Origin: Rhodothermales bacterium
GTDB taxonomy: Bacteria > Bacteroidota > Rhodothermia > Rhodothermales > VXPQ01
Reading direction: 5' to 3'
DNA: 64,000 nucleotides
NCBI GenBank assembly: GCA_951812345.1
Contig: OX638295.1
Span: forward strand, 1,436,759-1,500,758
How positions within the stretch are numbered: position 1 is the stretch's first letter; every line of letters begins with the position of its first letter. The position numbers and the translations under genes are program-made. Below, one piece after another: positions 44,336 through 52,726 of the stretch. Under the pieces are notes generated by a model. The model made no database searches. It worked only from the letters and a program-made list of their open reading frames with translations, and was not told where the DNA came from.

Positions 44336-45310
44336 TGTGAACCTATAACCAGTGAGAGAGCCGAATGAAGATTCACAAGAATGCCCGATTGACGCCGAAA
44401 GGTCGAGAGATTCTGGTTTGCCGCATCGTTAACGAGGGGCTTCGCGTCGAGGAAGCCGCGCAGGCCTCAGGGGTCAGCGTACGCACGGCCTACAAGTGGC
44501 TGGCCCGGTATCGCGCGCAGGGACGAGAAGGCCTCCGGGACGGTTCTTCGCGTCCTGTCAGCTGCCCGCATCGCACTTCGGAGGCGCAACGTGCAGCGAT
44601 CCTGGCCCTTCGCCGCGCCCGATGCACCTATCGCGAGATTAGCCGAAGAACCGGCGTGGCGCACAGCACGGTGGCCCGGATAGCCCAGCAAGCCGGATTG
44701 AACCGATTGTCCCATCTGGATCCTGCGGTTGCGGTGCACCGTTACGTCTACCCGAATCCGGGCGACCTGCTGCACCTGGACGTAAAGCGGCTGGGGCGTT
44801 TCGTGCGTCCGGGCCATCGGGTCACCGGTAACCGACGGAAGAACTCCGCAGGAGCCGGATGGGAATACGTGCATGTGGCCATCGACGACCATTCGCGAGT
44901 GAGCTTCGCTTGCATCCAGCCCGCAGAGACCGCTCTAAGCGCCTGTAGCGCGCTCGTCGACACCCTGCGCTACTTCCGAACACTCGGAATCGCCTTCACC
45001 CGCGTCATGACCGACAACGGCTCCTGCTACCGCTCGAAACGCTTCGCAAAACTGTGCCGACGGCTGAAACTGAAACATATCCGAACCCGGCCCTATACCC
45101 CGAGAACCAACGGCAAAGCCGAACGCTTCATCCAAACCGCGCTGCACGAATGGGCCTACGCACGCGCCTACGACAGCTCCGGACAGCGCGGCGAGTACCT
45201 CCCCCGCTGGCCGCACCGATACAATTGGCATCGACCACACGCCAGCTTGAAATACCGAACGCCTATCCAATCCCTCAATATCCCACTGAACAACGTGGGG
45301 AGTTTACACA
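44336..45310 (+). mobile_element. IS481-family insertion sequence, approximate limits
   Basis: Limits are tentative. A TGTGAACC at 44336 and GTTTACACA ending at 45310 give the TGT...ACA termini expected of IS481 elements, but the inverted similarity beyond this is weak. I found no convincing target duplication. If the right limit is correct, the transposase stop codon at 45313-45315 is just outside the element. Confidence 0.4.
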
Positions 45311-45315
45311 GGTAG
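44365..45315 (+). CDS. IS481-family transposase
   Basis: A 316-residue DDE transposase. It starts MKIHKNARLTPKGREILVCR, the classical IS481 opening. An N-terminal helix-turn-helix follows (VEEAAQASGVSVRTAYKWLA), then a second one (YREISRRTGVAHSTVARIAQ). The rve catalytic core has DDE residues in GDLLHLDVKRLG, VMTDNGSCYRSKRF and PRTNGKAERFIQTALHEWAY, with the late WPHRYNWHRPHASLKYRTP. The frame is intact, so the protein may be active. It lies at the left edge of the accessory island, convergent with the beta-barrel array. Confidence 0.9.
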   Translation: MKIHKNARLTPKGREILVCRIVNEGLRVEEAAQASGVSVRTAYKWLARYRAQGREGLRDGSSRPVSCPHRTSEAQRAAILALRRARCTYREISRRTGVAHSTVARIAQQAGLNRLSHLDPAVAVHRYVYPNPGDLLHLDVKRLGRFVRPGHRVTGNRRKNSAGAGWEYVHVAIDDHSRVSFACIQPAETALSACSALVDTLRYFRTLGIAFTRVMTDNGSCYRSKRFAKLCRRLKLKHIRTRPYTPRTNGKAERFIQTALHEWAYARAYDSSGQRGEYLPRWPHRYNWHRPHASLKYRTPIQSLNIPLNNVGSLHR

Positions 45316-45411
45316 CTTACGGCGCTCGGCTCGCTAATGATTGATAGTAATCGCGCCTGCGCCCCCTGTTGCCTCTTGGCGAAGGGGCAAAGGCCACAAT
45401 CTTCGGTCGAG

Positions 45412-46070
45412 TCAAAAAAACCCGAAGGAAAGCCCCAGTTTGTAAACAAACCGGTTTTTTGTATGGGGATTACGCTCTTCGACAGGAACATGAACGTACT
45501 TTTGCACCTCTGTAGTAACCGCCAGCCTGTTGCCGAGGGGAACCGCTACGCGCAGACCGACTTCCAGTGTCTTGAGGCGGTCGGGATAATTTTCACCCCA
45601 ATGAGTGCCGCGAACCCAGAAACGTTCACATTCGGATGGGGGGGACCTGCATAGTCACCGCTGATAAAGTGCCAGGATAGGCCACCTGACAGGCTCAGGG
45701 AAACAAAACGAATTTGTGTAGGGATCACGTACAAGCGAGCTCCGGCAATACGGCTGCGATGAGAATAGGTAGCGCAATCCTGATACAAGCCCTTATTCTC
45801 ATATATTCCATCGTCCCAATACCCCAAGTGTGGGCCACCCTGTAAGAAAATCCCGCGGGCGATGGCGAGTGGAAAAGGCCGGCTGGCGATTTGCACTTCC
45901 CGATAGAATGCGAAGAGAGGCTGCTGCCGATCCTCATACTGAAAATTTCGGATGACTCCGCCCTGCACGGATACATTCAACCGGGCAGGTTGCGTTGTTT
46001 GCGCCGTTGCCGAGGATGTCAACAGGAGGCAGCCGGCAAGTAGCAGGGTATAACGCGGCATATGGATCAC
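45412..46070 (-). pseudogene. Beta-barrel protein copy 3, frameshifted at a C7 tract
   Basis: Starts like copies 1 and 2 (MPRYTLLLAGCLLLTSSATA signal peptide, LNVSVQGGVIRNFQ), but the frame is lost after ISGDYAGPPHP at a run of seven C (plus-strand G run at 45638-45644). In the +1-shifted frame the homologous C-terminus resumes: THWGENYPDRLKTLEVGLR, VAVPLGNRLAVTTEV and VYKLGLSFGFF, stopping at 45412. Adding one C to the tract restores the full protein. Either a decayed copy, a slippage-switchable gene, or an assembly error in a homopolymer. The uninterrupted frame alone would give a 174-residue product ending at 45546. Confidence 0.7.
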
Positions 46071-46097
46071 CGTTGAGTAATGTCGTACGAAGACAGC

Positions 46098-46376
46098 TTA
46101 TTTGAGCAAGGTCATACGCCTGGTTTGCGCGAAGGACCCTGCCTCGATTCGATAGAGATAGACTCCGCTGGGCAGGCCCGTTGCATCCCACCTCGCTTCA
46201 TGGTAACCGGCTCCCAGGGTCTTATCGAGAAGGCGTTCCACCTCGCGTCCCATCACATCGTAGACAACCAGCGAAACCGCCGAGGCCTCCGGCAAGGTAA
46301 ATCGGATCTCCGTAGATGGATTGAAGGGATTCGGGTAGTTACTCGCCAGCGCGTACATCTCCGGCAGAGCCGTCAA
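46098..46376 (-). pseudogene. Detached T9SS C-terminal sorting domain, unit 3
   Basis: A 92-codon remnant nearly identical to the end of the protease at 49709: ALPEMYALASNYPNPFNPST, EIRFTLPEASAVSLVVYDVM, ERLLDKTLGAGYHEARWDAT and SGVYLYRIEAGSFAQTRRMT. This type A domain directs secretion and surface attachment by the type IX system but has no cargo here. No signal peptide or catalytic region precedes it; the upstream sequence is non-coding. It is followed 27 bases later by beta-barrel copy 3. Confidence 0.75.
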
Positions 46377-46542
46377 CGAAAAAAGAAGTGGAGGCGAAAC
46401 GCCGGGAATCCGGTAGGCGAATCGTTGCCAGGCACTCCCCCGGCAACGCGTTGTTGCAGCAGGGCAAGTATGCTACACAAGAAGAATTCGAAGAGCAACG
46501 CAAGGCTGTTCTGTTATTTCCTGGCGTAGTCTTTCGGTCGAG

Positions 46543-46613
46543 TCAAAAAAGTCCAAAGGAAAGCCCCAGTTTGTAAACAAACCGGTTTTGGATATGGCCA
46601 ATACGCCCAGAAA
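46543..46613 (-). pseudogene. Detached 3' end of beta-barrel copy 2
   Basis: These 71 bases match the end of the beta-barrel genes (FVYKLGLSFG..., with a stop at 46543-46545). They are separated from the body of copy 2 (47891-48552) by the IS3-family element, showing where that element inserted. Confidence 0.6.
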
Positions 46614-46670
46614 TGGTCCGAAAAAACTGGACAGTTTTTCCGGCGATTTTAAGTGTAGCGCTGCGTCGGG

Positions 46671-47499
46671 TTATGCCGCCTTGGGCAGCGGTTTTCGTTT
46701 ATAGAATACGTCGTCGGGCGTTCGGTTGTCAAGTCCCTGGTGCGGGCGCTCTTCGTTGAAGTAGCGCAGGTAGTCGGCGATTCCCTTCCTGGCCTCGACC
46801 ACCGTGTCGTAGGCGCGCCGGTAGACTTCTTCCTGTTTGAAGCTGCGCCAGAGGCGCTCCACGTACGCGTTGTCCAGCCAGCGGCCCTTGCCGTCCATGG
46901 ATATACGCACCCCGTGCGCCTTGAGCGCACCCGTGAACGCCTCGGAGGTAAACTGCGCTCCCTGGTCCGTGTTGAACACCTCCGGCGCTCCGTAGCGGAC
47001 AATGGCCTCTTCCGTCGCTTCGACGCAGAAAGAGGCGTCGAGCGTGTTCGAGAGCCGGTGGGCGAGCACCTTGCGGCTGTACCAGTCGATCACGGCCACG
47101 AGATAGAGAAAGCCTTTCGCCATAGGGATGTACGTAATGTCCGCCGCATAGACCTCGCGGGGCCCGGTCACCTTTGTGCCTCTGAGCAGATAAGGATATA
47201 TCTTGTGCCCTTCTCCCGGAGACGACGTGCGGCGCTTCGGGTAGATGGCTCTAAGGCCCATAAGGCGCATAAGGCGAACGATTCGACTTCTGGCGATGCA
47301 AACGCCTTTTGCCTCAAGCTTGCTCTTTATTGTGTGCGATCCGCTCGTGGGGCGCTCCATTATAGAGTCGGTCGATCTATTTCATGACGGCAAGGTTCTC
47401 TTCGCTCTCTTGCCGGGGACGGTAGTAGGCCGTCGAACGGCTCAGTTCGAGAAGTTTGCACTGGCGAACCACGGGCAAGCGATGCGTCGGCGCTATCAT
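46671..47499 (-). pseudogene. IS3 transposase OrfB, broken
   Basis: Integrase-core protein of the IS3 element. From RRAMIAPTHRLPVVRQCKLL the frame runs to an in-frame TAG at 47377-47379 (after LAVMK). It resumes IDRLY and then needs a one-base frameshift near 47361 to enter the long frame starting ERPTSGSHTIKSKLEAKG. That part (about 229 codons) has the DDE core: VYAADITYIPMAKGFLYLVA, VFNTDQGAQFTSEAF and DNAYVERLWRSFKQEEVYRR, with RYFNEERPHQGLDNRTP near the end. The 46671-47360 stretch alone is open but lacks the N-terminal domain. Confidence 0.75.
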
Positions 47500-47513
47500 G
47501 GCGCGGCGCTCGG

Positions 47514-47804
47514 CTAACGGTCGCGTCCGAGCGCCTTCGATAAAAAATCCTTCTCCATCGACAACTCCCCGATCTTCGCGTGAAGCGCCTCAATCTTTCT
47601 GTCGCGTTCGTCGGGAACGTTGCGGCTTCGGACGAACGCCTCCTCGGCGCTCTCTGTGAGCTGCTTCTTCCACGACTGTATCTGGTTCGGATGCACCTCG
47701 AAGCGTTCGGCGAGTTCGGCCAGCGTGCTGCCGCCGCGCATGGCGGCAAGGGCTACCTTCGCCTTGAACGAAGGACTATGGGTTCTGCGTGTACGTCTCG
47801 ACAT
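47514..47804 (-). CDS. IS3 transposase OrfA
   Basis: DNA-binding subunit of the IS3 element, about 96 residues from the ATG at 47804. It begins [20 protein letters not shown], with a helix-turn-helix in [20 protein letters not shown] and a leucine-zipper-like tail ([20 protein letters not shown]). The frame is intact. A longer frame opens at 47846. In active relatives a -1 ribosomal frameshift joins OrfA to OrfB; here OrfB is broken. Confidence 0.8.
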   Translation of the reverse strand: MSRRTRRTHSPSFKAKVALAAMRGGSTLAELAERFEVHPNQIQSWKKQLTESAEEAFVRSRNVPDERDRKIEALHAKIGELSMEKDFLSKALGRDR

Positions 47805-47890
47805 GGGTCTTGTCTGGTTGATTGCGTCGGAACAAGGTCGCAACATTACACCTTAAATTCCCGCGAAATCTGTCCAATCAACCCGAACCA

Positions 47891-48552
47891 CCTCTCCCTA
47901 CGGCGGAACGATGAATGTATTTTTGCACTTCTGTAGTAACCGCCAGCCTGTTGCCGAGGGGAACCGCTACGCGTAGACCGACTTCCAAGGCCTTAAAGTG
48001 ATCGGTATAATTTTCAACATCAGGGACAGCATTAGGGTAAAGCTCACACTCGGGAATAATGGTGGATATGCATAGGCCGGAACCGCCTACATAGTCATCG
48101 CTGACAAAGTGCCAGGATAGGCCACTGAACAGGCTCAGGGAAACGAAAGGGATTTGTGTAGGGACCACGTAAAAGCGGGATCCGACAATGTGGCTGCTCT
48201 GAGAATAGGTGGTTAGAACGCATGGAGGTTCTTCCGGTGGCCCACAAAGTCCGAAAGAGGGGGTAATCTCCCTCTTATGCTCACGCACTCCATCATCCCA
48301 ATACCCCCAATGTAAGCCACCCTGTACCTGTAAGGAAATCCCGCGGACGAGCGAAAAAGGCCGACTGGCAATTTGCACCTCCGGATAGAATGCATGGAGG
48401 GGCTGGCCCTCATCCTCATTCTGAAAATTTCGGATGACTCCGCCCTGCACGGATACATTCAACCGGGGAGAGTGCGCTGTTTGCGCCGTTGCCGAGGATG
48501 TCAACAGGAGACAGCCGGCAAGTAGCAGGGTATAACGCGGCATATGGATCAC
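47891..48552 (-). pseudogene. Beta-barrel protein copy 2, 3' end removed by IS3
   Basis: Keeps the signal peptide (PRYTLLLAGCLLLTSSATAQ), LNVSVQGGVIRNFQNEDEGQ, LQVQGGLHWGYWDDGVREHK and LRVAVPLGNRLAVTTEVQKY. It then runs into the IS3 end, so its frame closes artificially just past the junction (stop at 47878) with residues RGGSG. The true C-terminal segment lies on the far side of the element at 46543-46613. The missing terminal strand (KLGLSFGFF in copy 1) is the likely BAM recognition signal, so the product is probably not assembled. Confidence 0.75.
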
Positions 48553-48579
48553 CGTTGAGTAATGTCGTACGAAGGCAGC

Positions 48580-48804
48580 TTATTTGAGCAAGGTCATACG
48601 CCTGGTTTGCACGAAGGACCCTGCCTCGATTCGATAGAGATAGACTCCACTGGGCAGGCCCGTTGCATCCCACCTCGCTTCATGGTAACCGGCTCCCAGG
48701 GTCTTATCGAGAAGGCGTTCCACCTCGCGTCCCATCACATCGTAGACAATGAGTGAAACCGCCGAGGCCTCCGGCAAGGTAAATCGGATCTCCGTTGCCG
48801 CCAA
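48580..48804 (-). pseudogene. Detached T9SS C-terminal sorting domain, unit 2
   Basis: A 74-codon remnant: TEIRFTLPEASAVSLIVYDV, then GREVERLLDKTLGAGYHEAR, LPSGVYLYRIEAGSFVQTRR and MTLLK. It is shorter than in unit 3: the SNYPNPFNPS segment is deleted. It lies 27 bases upstream of beta-barrel copy 2. No secreted cargo is fused to it. Confidence 0.75.
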
Positions 48805-48970
48805 CGAAAAAAGAAGTGGAGGCGAAACATCGGGAATCCGGTAGGCGAATCGTTGCCAGGCGCTCCCCCGGCAACGCGTTGATGTAGCAGGGCAGGTACG
48901 TTACACGGGAAGAACTCGAAGAGCAGCGCAATAGCGCCCTGTTATTTCCTGGCGCAGTCTTTCGGTCGAG

Positions 48971-49681
48971 TTAAAAAAACCCGAAGGAAAGCCCCAGTTT
49001 ATAGACAAACTGGCTTGTATGGCGATCAGGTCGGCTTAAATAGGGAATACGCTCCACGATGGAGGAAATATGAATATATCTTTTCACCTCTGTAGTAACC
49101 GCCAGCCTGTTGCCGAGGGGAACCGCTACGCGCAGACCGGCTTCCAGGGCCTTAAAGCGATCATGATAATTCCCACCCCAATAACGTCTCAAGCTGGAGC
49201 CGCCTACATAGTCACCGCTGAAAAAACACTCGGGCAAACTGGCACCCATGCATTCGTTGCGACCGTCTACAAAGTCACTGCTGACAAAGTGCCAGGATAG
49301 GCCGCTGAACAGGCTCAGGAAAACAAGAGGAATTTGTGTAGGGACCACGTAGAAGTGGACTCCGGCAATGTGGCTGCTCTGAGAATAGGTAGCGTAGTCG
49401 AGCTTCTTATGCTCACGTATTCCATCATCGTCCCAATATCCCCAATGTAAACCACCCTGTAAGGAAACCCCGCTAGCGAGCGGAAAAGGCCGGCTGGTGA
49501 TTTGCACTTCCGGATAGAATGCGTAGAGGGGCTGCCCCCAATCCTGAGGCTGAAGATTTCGGATGACTCCGCCCTGCACGGATACATTCAACCGGGCAGG
49601 GTGCGCTGTTTGCGCCGTTGCCGAGGATGTCAACAAGAGGAAGCCGGCAAGTAGCAGGGTATAACGCGGCATATGGATCAC
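48971..49681 (-). CDS. Outer-membrane beta-barrel-like protein, intact copy 1
   Basis: A 236-residue protein with a signal peptide (PRYTLLLAGFLLLTSSATAQ), then LNVSVQGGVIRNLQPQDWGQ, GVSLQGGLHWGYWDDDGIRE, FLSLFSGLSWHFVSSDFVDG, LRVAVPLGNRLAVTTEVKRY and a terminal VYKLGLSFGFF ending in Phe, as expected for an outer-membrane barrel. It is the only complete member of the three-copy set. It starts 27 bases after the metzincin protease stop, so the two probably form an operon. No named family recognised; possibly a partner or surface receptor of the protease. Confidence 0.75.
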   Translation of the reverse strand: MIHMPRYTLLLAGFLLLTSSATAQTAHPARLNVSVQGGVIRNLQPQDWGQPLYAFYPEVQITSRPFPLASGVSLQGGLHWGYWDDDGIREHKKLDYATYSQSSHIAGVHFYVVPTQIPLVFLSLFSGLSWHFVSSDFVDGRNECMGASLPECFFSGDYVGGSSLRRYWGGNYHDRFKALEAGLRVAVPLGNRLAVTTEVKRYIHISSIVERIPYLSRPDRHTSQFVYKLGLSFGFF

Positions 49682-49708
49682 CGTTGAGTAATGTCGTACG
49701 AAGACAGC

Positions 49709-51535
49709 TTATTTGAGCAAGGTCATACGCCTGGTTTGCGCGAAGGCCCCTGCCTCGATCCGATAGAGATAGACTCCACTGGGCAGGCCCGTTGCATCCC
49801 ATCTCGCTTCATGGTAACCGGCACCCAGGGTCTTATCGAGAAGGCGTTCCACCTCGCGTCCCATCACATCGTAGACAATGAGTGAAACCGCCGAGGCCTC
49901 CGGCAAGGTAAATCGGATCTCCGTAGACGGATTGAAGGGATTCGGGTAGTTACTCGCCAACGCGTACGTCTCCGGCAGAGCCGTCAACGACGAATTCTGC
50001 AACGCCTCGCCGGCCGTTTGCTTGTACGATGCGGAAAGGCCGCCCGGGTCGTCCGGGGGCGGTCCATACTCCGTGACCAGGACCTGCTTGTAAACAGTCT
50101 TTGAGGTACGGTTGGCGTCGGTGACGGTGAGTCTGAGGCGATGCGAGCTGTTGAAGCTGCTTGTGAAGCTGCGACCGCCGCCAGCATCGCCCCAGCCATT
50201 GCAGGGGATGGCCCGTATACCCAGCGGAGCATTATCATCGCAGTAACGCATCTTGGCCCATCGGTAGCTGTAAGGCTTCCTGCCACCGTGAACGGAGGCG
50301 GTCCAAGTGGCTTGTTGGCCTGCAGATAAAAGATACGGACCCGATATTGACACCGAAAGGGGCCTTCGAAAATTAGCCATCGTAGAGGCGGTACTTCGAA
50401 GCTTCTTTGCGACGTTTCTATTGCTGGTGCCCGTTGCTATGCCATTAAAATAGACGTTGGGATTTGAGAAATGTTCAATCGTGTTGCCTGTAATAGATGC
50501 GTGCATGATTGTATTGCGGGTTGTACCTCCATCATTCCACATATGGGAGTCCCTGTGATATGCCCCCTGCAGATGCCCCATTTCATGCCCAAAAGTATTT
50601 TCCACGATGGCATGATCGGCCTCCACAATGGCGTAAGCATTGCTATTCGACGCGTCGATTTCTGCCGCTATGCCGATTGGATTGCCATAGTCTCCATCGG
50701 TTAACAAAACTACCACATCAGCCAAATAGGTGTCGCGTAAGTCGTTCGCCTGTGAATCACTTACCAACCTGCTCACGTCGCTTGCAATATCGTCGCTTTC
50801 CTGAAAATCGACATTCACAGTACCAACACGTCTGATATTGAGTTGGCGGCTTGTGATGCCGCTGTTTCGGTATGCCGTCTCCGTTTCGCTGATGGCCGTC
50901 CTTGCAACATTGAAAATATTTCCTGCAGCGTTACTGGCAGCGTCTGTGTAAAGCACCAATACGTCGAGCGTTTTGCTGCTGGAGCTCATCTTATTGCTCG
51001 AATCCGTCTTTTGCACAGCCGGCTGAGGAGTTTCATGCTGCCTCTTCTCTTCATTTCGAGGTATGTCATCACCTAGAGGTGGTTCATCACTTCTTGGAAT
51101 TGGAAACCGAGTCATATCCACGGTGATTAAGGCATGCAGACCGCCTCCCAGGGGTTCAATTTTATACCATTGGCCTTCCAACCAGATAATTCCTGTGAAC
51201 TCCCCGGGGCTGCCAACCAAGGTTATACGGCCCTTTCCCGAAAGCAGTCCCCCTCTCCATAGGTAAGAATCGGGAGGCTGATGATCTTCGCCGGTTTGCT
51301 CAGCGACGAATTCCTCATCTCGGTCGGGAAGATTGATCACAAGCGCGCCTCTACGAAAAGCCGGAAGCAGATCGTCGATGCGCACCAGTTCGATGTGCCC
51401 CGATATTTCCTGTTGTTCGAACGTGCGGAATTTTCGCTGCTGCTCGGCATTTAATGCTTGCTGCTTCCCGGCAAAAGGCGCAAAAAGCCTGTCTTGAGCC
51501 AGTAGGCTGCTGCTCGGAAGGACAAATAACGCCAA
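49709..51535 (-). CDS. T9SS-exported metzincin metalloprotease, start removed by IS1595
   Basis: Secreted zinc protease with its 5' end cut off. Numbering from the TTG at 51535, the catalytic motif FGHEMGHLQGAYHRD gives zinc ligands His317, His321 and His327 with Glu318, Gly324 and Asp329 (HExxHxxGxxHxD). A Met-turn is at about residue 344 (NTIMHASIT). An Ig/PKD-like domain covers about 392-495, and the T9SS sorting domain about 529-608 (SNYPNPFNPSTEIRF...VYLYRIEAG). The natural start is an ATG at 52828. Removing the IS1595 element and one target repeat gives MTTSIFSRGRFVVLTLLALF, a proper signal peptide. As it stands, export is doubtful. The beta-barrel gene follows 27 bases on. Confidence 0.85.
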   Translation of the reverse strand: MALFVLPSSSLLAQDRLFAPFAGKQQALNAEQQRKFRTFEQQEISGHIELVRIDDLLPAFRRGALVINLPDRDEEFVAEQTGEDHQPPDSYLWRGGLLSGKGRITLVGSPGEFTGIIWLEGQWYKIEPLGGGLHALITVDMTRFPIPRSDEPPLGDDIPRNEEKRQHETPQPAVQKTDSSNKMSSSSKTLDVLVLYTDAASNAAGNIFNVARTAISETETAYRNSGITSRQLNIRRVGTVNVDFQESDDIASDVSRLVSDSQANDLRDTYLADVVVLLTDGDYGNPIGIAAEIDASNSNAYAIVEADHAIVENTFGHEMGHLQGAYHRDSHMWNDGGTTRNTIMHASITGNTIEHFSNPNVYFNGIATGTSNRNVAKKLRSTASTMANFRRPLSVSISGPYLLSAGQQATWTASVHGGRKPYSYRWAKMRYCDDNAPLGIRAIPCNGWGDAGGGRSFTSSFNSSHRLRLTVTDANRTSKTVYKQVLVTEYGPPPDDPGGLSASYKQTAGEALQNSSLTALPETYALASNYPNPFNPSTEIRFTLPEASAVSLIVYDVMGREVERLLDKTLGAGYHEARWDATGLPSGVYLYRIEAGAFAQTRRMTLLK

Positions 51536-51565
51536 GAGCGTCAGGACAACAAAACGTCCGCGCGA

Positions 51566-51573
51566 AAAGATAG
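51566..51573. repeat. Left 8-bp target site duplication of IS1595 element
   Basis: AAAGATAG directly abuts the left inverted end. The identical octamer abuts the right end at 52811-52818. Eight bases is the duplication length known for IS1595-family elements. Confidence 0.9.
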
Positions 51574-51627
51574 GGGAATTACCGGGTTAACTTGACGGGT
51601 CCTTGATCCAGCCCGTATGTTCAGCCT

Positions 51628-51789
51628 ATGGAATCTACCTGACCAAATCATGCGCTGTTCCAAGGCGACAACCTCGCATTCATGCGAGCAATGAACTCCG
51701 AACAGGTAGACCTCATCGCTACCGATCCCCCATTCAATAAGGGACGGGATGTTCACGCCGCACCGGACGGCTCGATGGCCCGGCAATGA
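51628..51789 (+). pseudogene. DNA methyltransferase fragment (IS passenger)
   Basis: 54 codons in one frame, with an internal TGA at codon 5: MEST, stop, then PNHALFQGDNLAFMRAMNSE and QVDLIATDPPFNKGRDVHA. QGDNL..MR and ATDPPFNKGRD are hallmark blocks of N6-adenine / N4-cytosine methyltransferases of the type whose motif IV is DPPF. The frame ends at a TGA after APDGSMARQ, 4 bases before the transposase stop, so everything after motif IV is missing. It lies inside the IS1595 element and is best read as a decayed passenger gene. It cannot encode an active enzyme. Confidence 0.75.
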
Positions 51790-51793
51790 GGTT

Positions 51794-52726
51794 TTATGCG
51801 ATCAGGTCCGCGTACCGGAGCCGTTTGCCGGTCATGCTCCGGGCAACTTCGGCCATTTGCTCCAGCGTGTCGTAATCGCGCAGGTCGTGGCGACCAACGA
51901 AGTCCTGCACGTAGCGATGCAGGTGCTTTTTGCTGAACTTGTGATATACGCCTTTATGCGCCCGCTTCAGCGTGGCCCAGAACGATTCGATCCCGTTCGT
52001 GTGCACCATGCCCCGCACGTATTCGCCCACGGAGTGCTTCACGGTGTCGAGGTCGTAGATGTACCGCAGGCCGGTATACGCCCGGTTGTCGTCGGTGTAC
52101 AGGGGGGTGCCGAACAGGACATGATCCAGCACGAAATCATGCAGCGTCGCGGCGGTCGTATCTTCGACGACCTCGGCCTTGATCTTGCCGGTCGCCCGAT
52201 CTTTTGCGCCAACGACCGCCGTCTTGCCTACGACGCCCCTGCCTGCGTGCAGCTTCTTCGACTCGTGCTTGTTCGCTTCTTTGCCGCCGACGAACGTCTC
52301 GTCCACCTCTACCGGGCCGCCGAAGAGATTGTCTTCTCCGGCGTCGAACGCCTTGCGAATCCGTTGGAGCAGATGCCACGCGCTGCTCTGGTGAATATCT
52401 ATGTCCCGTGCAATCTTCGTGCTCGATACGCCTTTAAGGCTCGTCATATGCAGGTAGATGGCGTATACCCACTTGCGCAGCGGAAGCCGGGAGGCTTCCA
52501 TGACCGTGCCAACCCTGACGCTGAAATACTTCCGGCAATCGGTGCACCAGTAGGGCATAGGCTTTGCAGCCTTCACCTCGCGGGTGCGGGTGCTCTTGCA
52601 GCGCGGGCAATGGCGCCCGTCGGGCCAGATGCGGGATTCGAACCACCGCCGGGCCGCTTCCTCGTCGGGAAACATCTCGGCCAACTGCATTACGGATATG
52701 CCGTTTCGATGTGTTCTGTGAGCCAT
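51794..52726 (-). CDS. IS1595-family (ISXO2-like) transposase
   Basis: A 310-residue transposase. The N-terminal zinc ribbon has Cys40-Cys43 (CPRC) and Cys61-Cys64 (CTDC). A helix-turn-helix region follows (GVSSTKIARDIDIHQSSAWH). The catalytic core has Asp142 in VEVDETFVGGKE, Asp212/213 in LYTDDNRAYTGL and the HTNGIESFWATLKRAHKGVY block with Asn244 and Glu247. The frame is intact. The element it belongs to has a perfect target duplication, so it may be active. A long antisense frame on the plus strand is a shadow. Confidence 0.93.
   Translation of the reverse strand: MAHRTHRNGISVMQLAEMFPDEEAARRWFESRIWPDGRHCPRCKSTRTREVKAAKPMPYWCTDCRKYFSVRVGTVMEASRLPLRKWVYAIYLHMTSLKGVSSTKIARDIDIHQSSAWHLLQRIRKAFDAGEDNLFGGPVEVDETFVGGKEANKHESKKLHAGRGVVGKTAVVGAKDRATGKIKAEVVEDTTAATLHDFVLDHVLFGTPLYTDDNRAYTGLRYIYDLDTVKHSVGEYVRGMVHTNGIESFWATLKRAHKGVYHKFSKKHLHRYVQDFVGRHDLRDYDTLEQMAEVARSMTGKRLRYADLIA

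Larger units (their letters stand above)
46614..47890 (-). mobile_element. IS3-family insertion sequence with decayed orfB
   Basis: A 1277-bp element. The left end TGGTCCGAAAAAACTGGACA and the right end (reverse complement TGGTTCGGGTTGATTGGACA) match at TGGT.CG and TGGACAG, and the similarity continues inward to (A)TTTAAG..TGTA. It encodes orfA and orfB on the minus strand with a -1 frame relation, typical of IS3 elements. orfB is broken by a stop codon and a frameshift, so the copy is probably immobile on its own. It interrupts the 3' end of beta-barrel copy 2. No target duplication is evident. Confidence 0.75.
45405..49980 (-). repeat. Three-unit tandem array: T9SS sorting-domain tail + beta-barrel gene
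   Basis: Three diverged copies of a roughly 1.1-kb unit lie in the same orientation: unit 1 (48961-49980, attached to the complete protease gene), unit 2 (47891-48960, plus its detached end at 46543-46613) and unit 3 (45405-46540). Each unit is the last 74-92 codons of the protease gene, exactly 27 bases, then a beta-barrel gene. Units 2 and 3 also share about 165 bp upstream of the tail (the block with GGCGAATCGTTGCCAGGC and CTCCCCCGGCAACGCGTTG). An IS3-family element sits inside unit 2. Tandem duplication followed by decay explains the pattern. Confidence 0.75.

Noticed and set aside
46628-47876. Shorter IS3 limits starting at TGGACAG on both sides
   Set aside because: The outer 14 bases also match (TGGT.CG at the same distance), so the longer limits 46614-47890 fit better.
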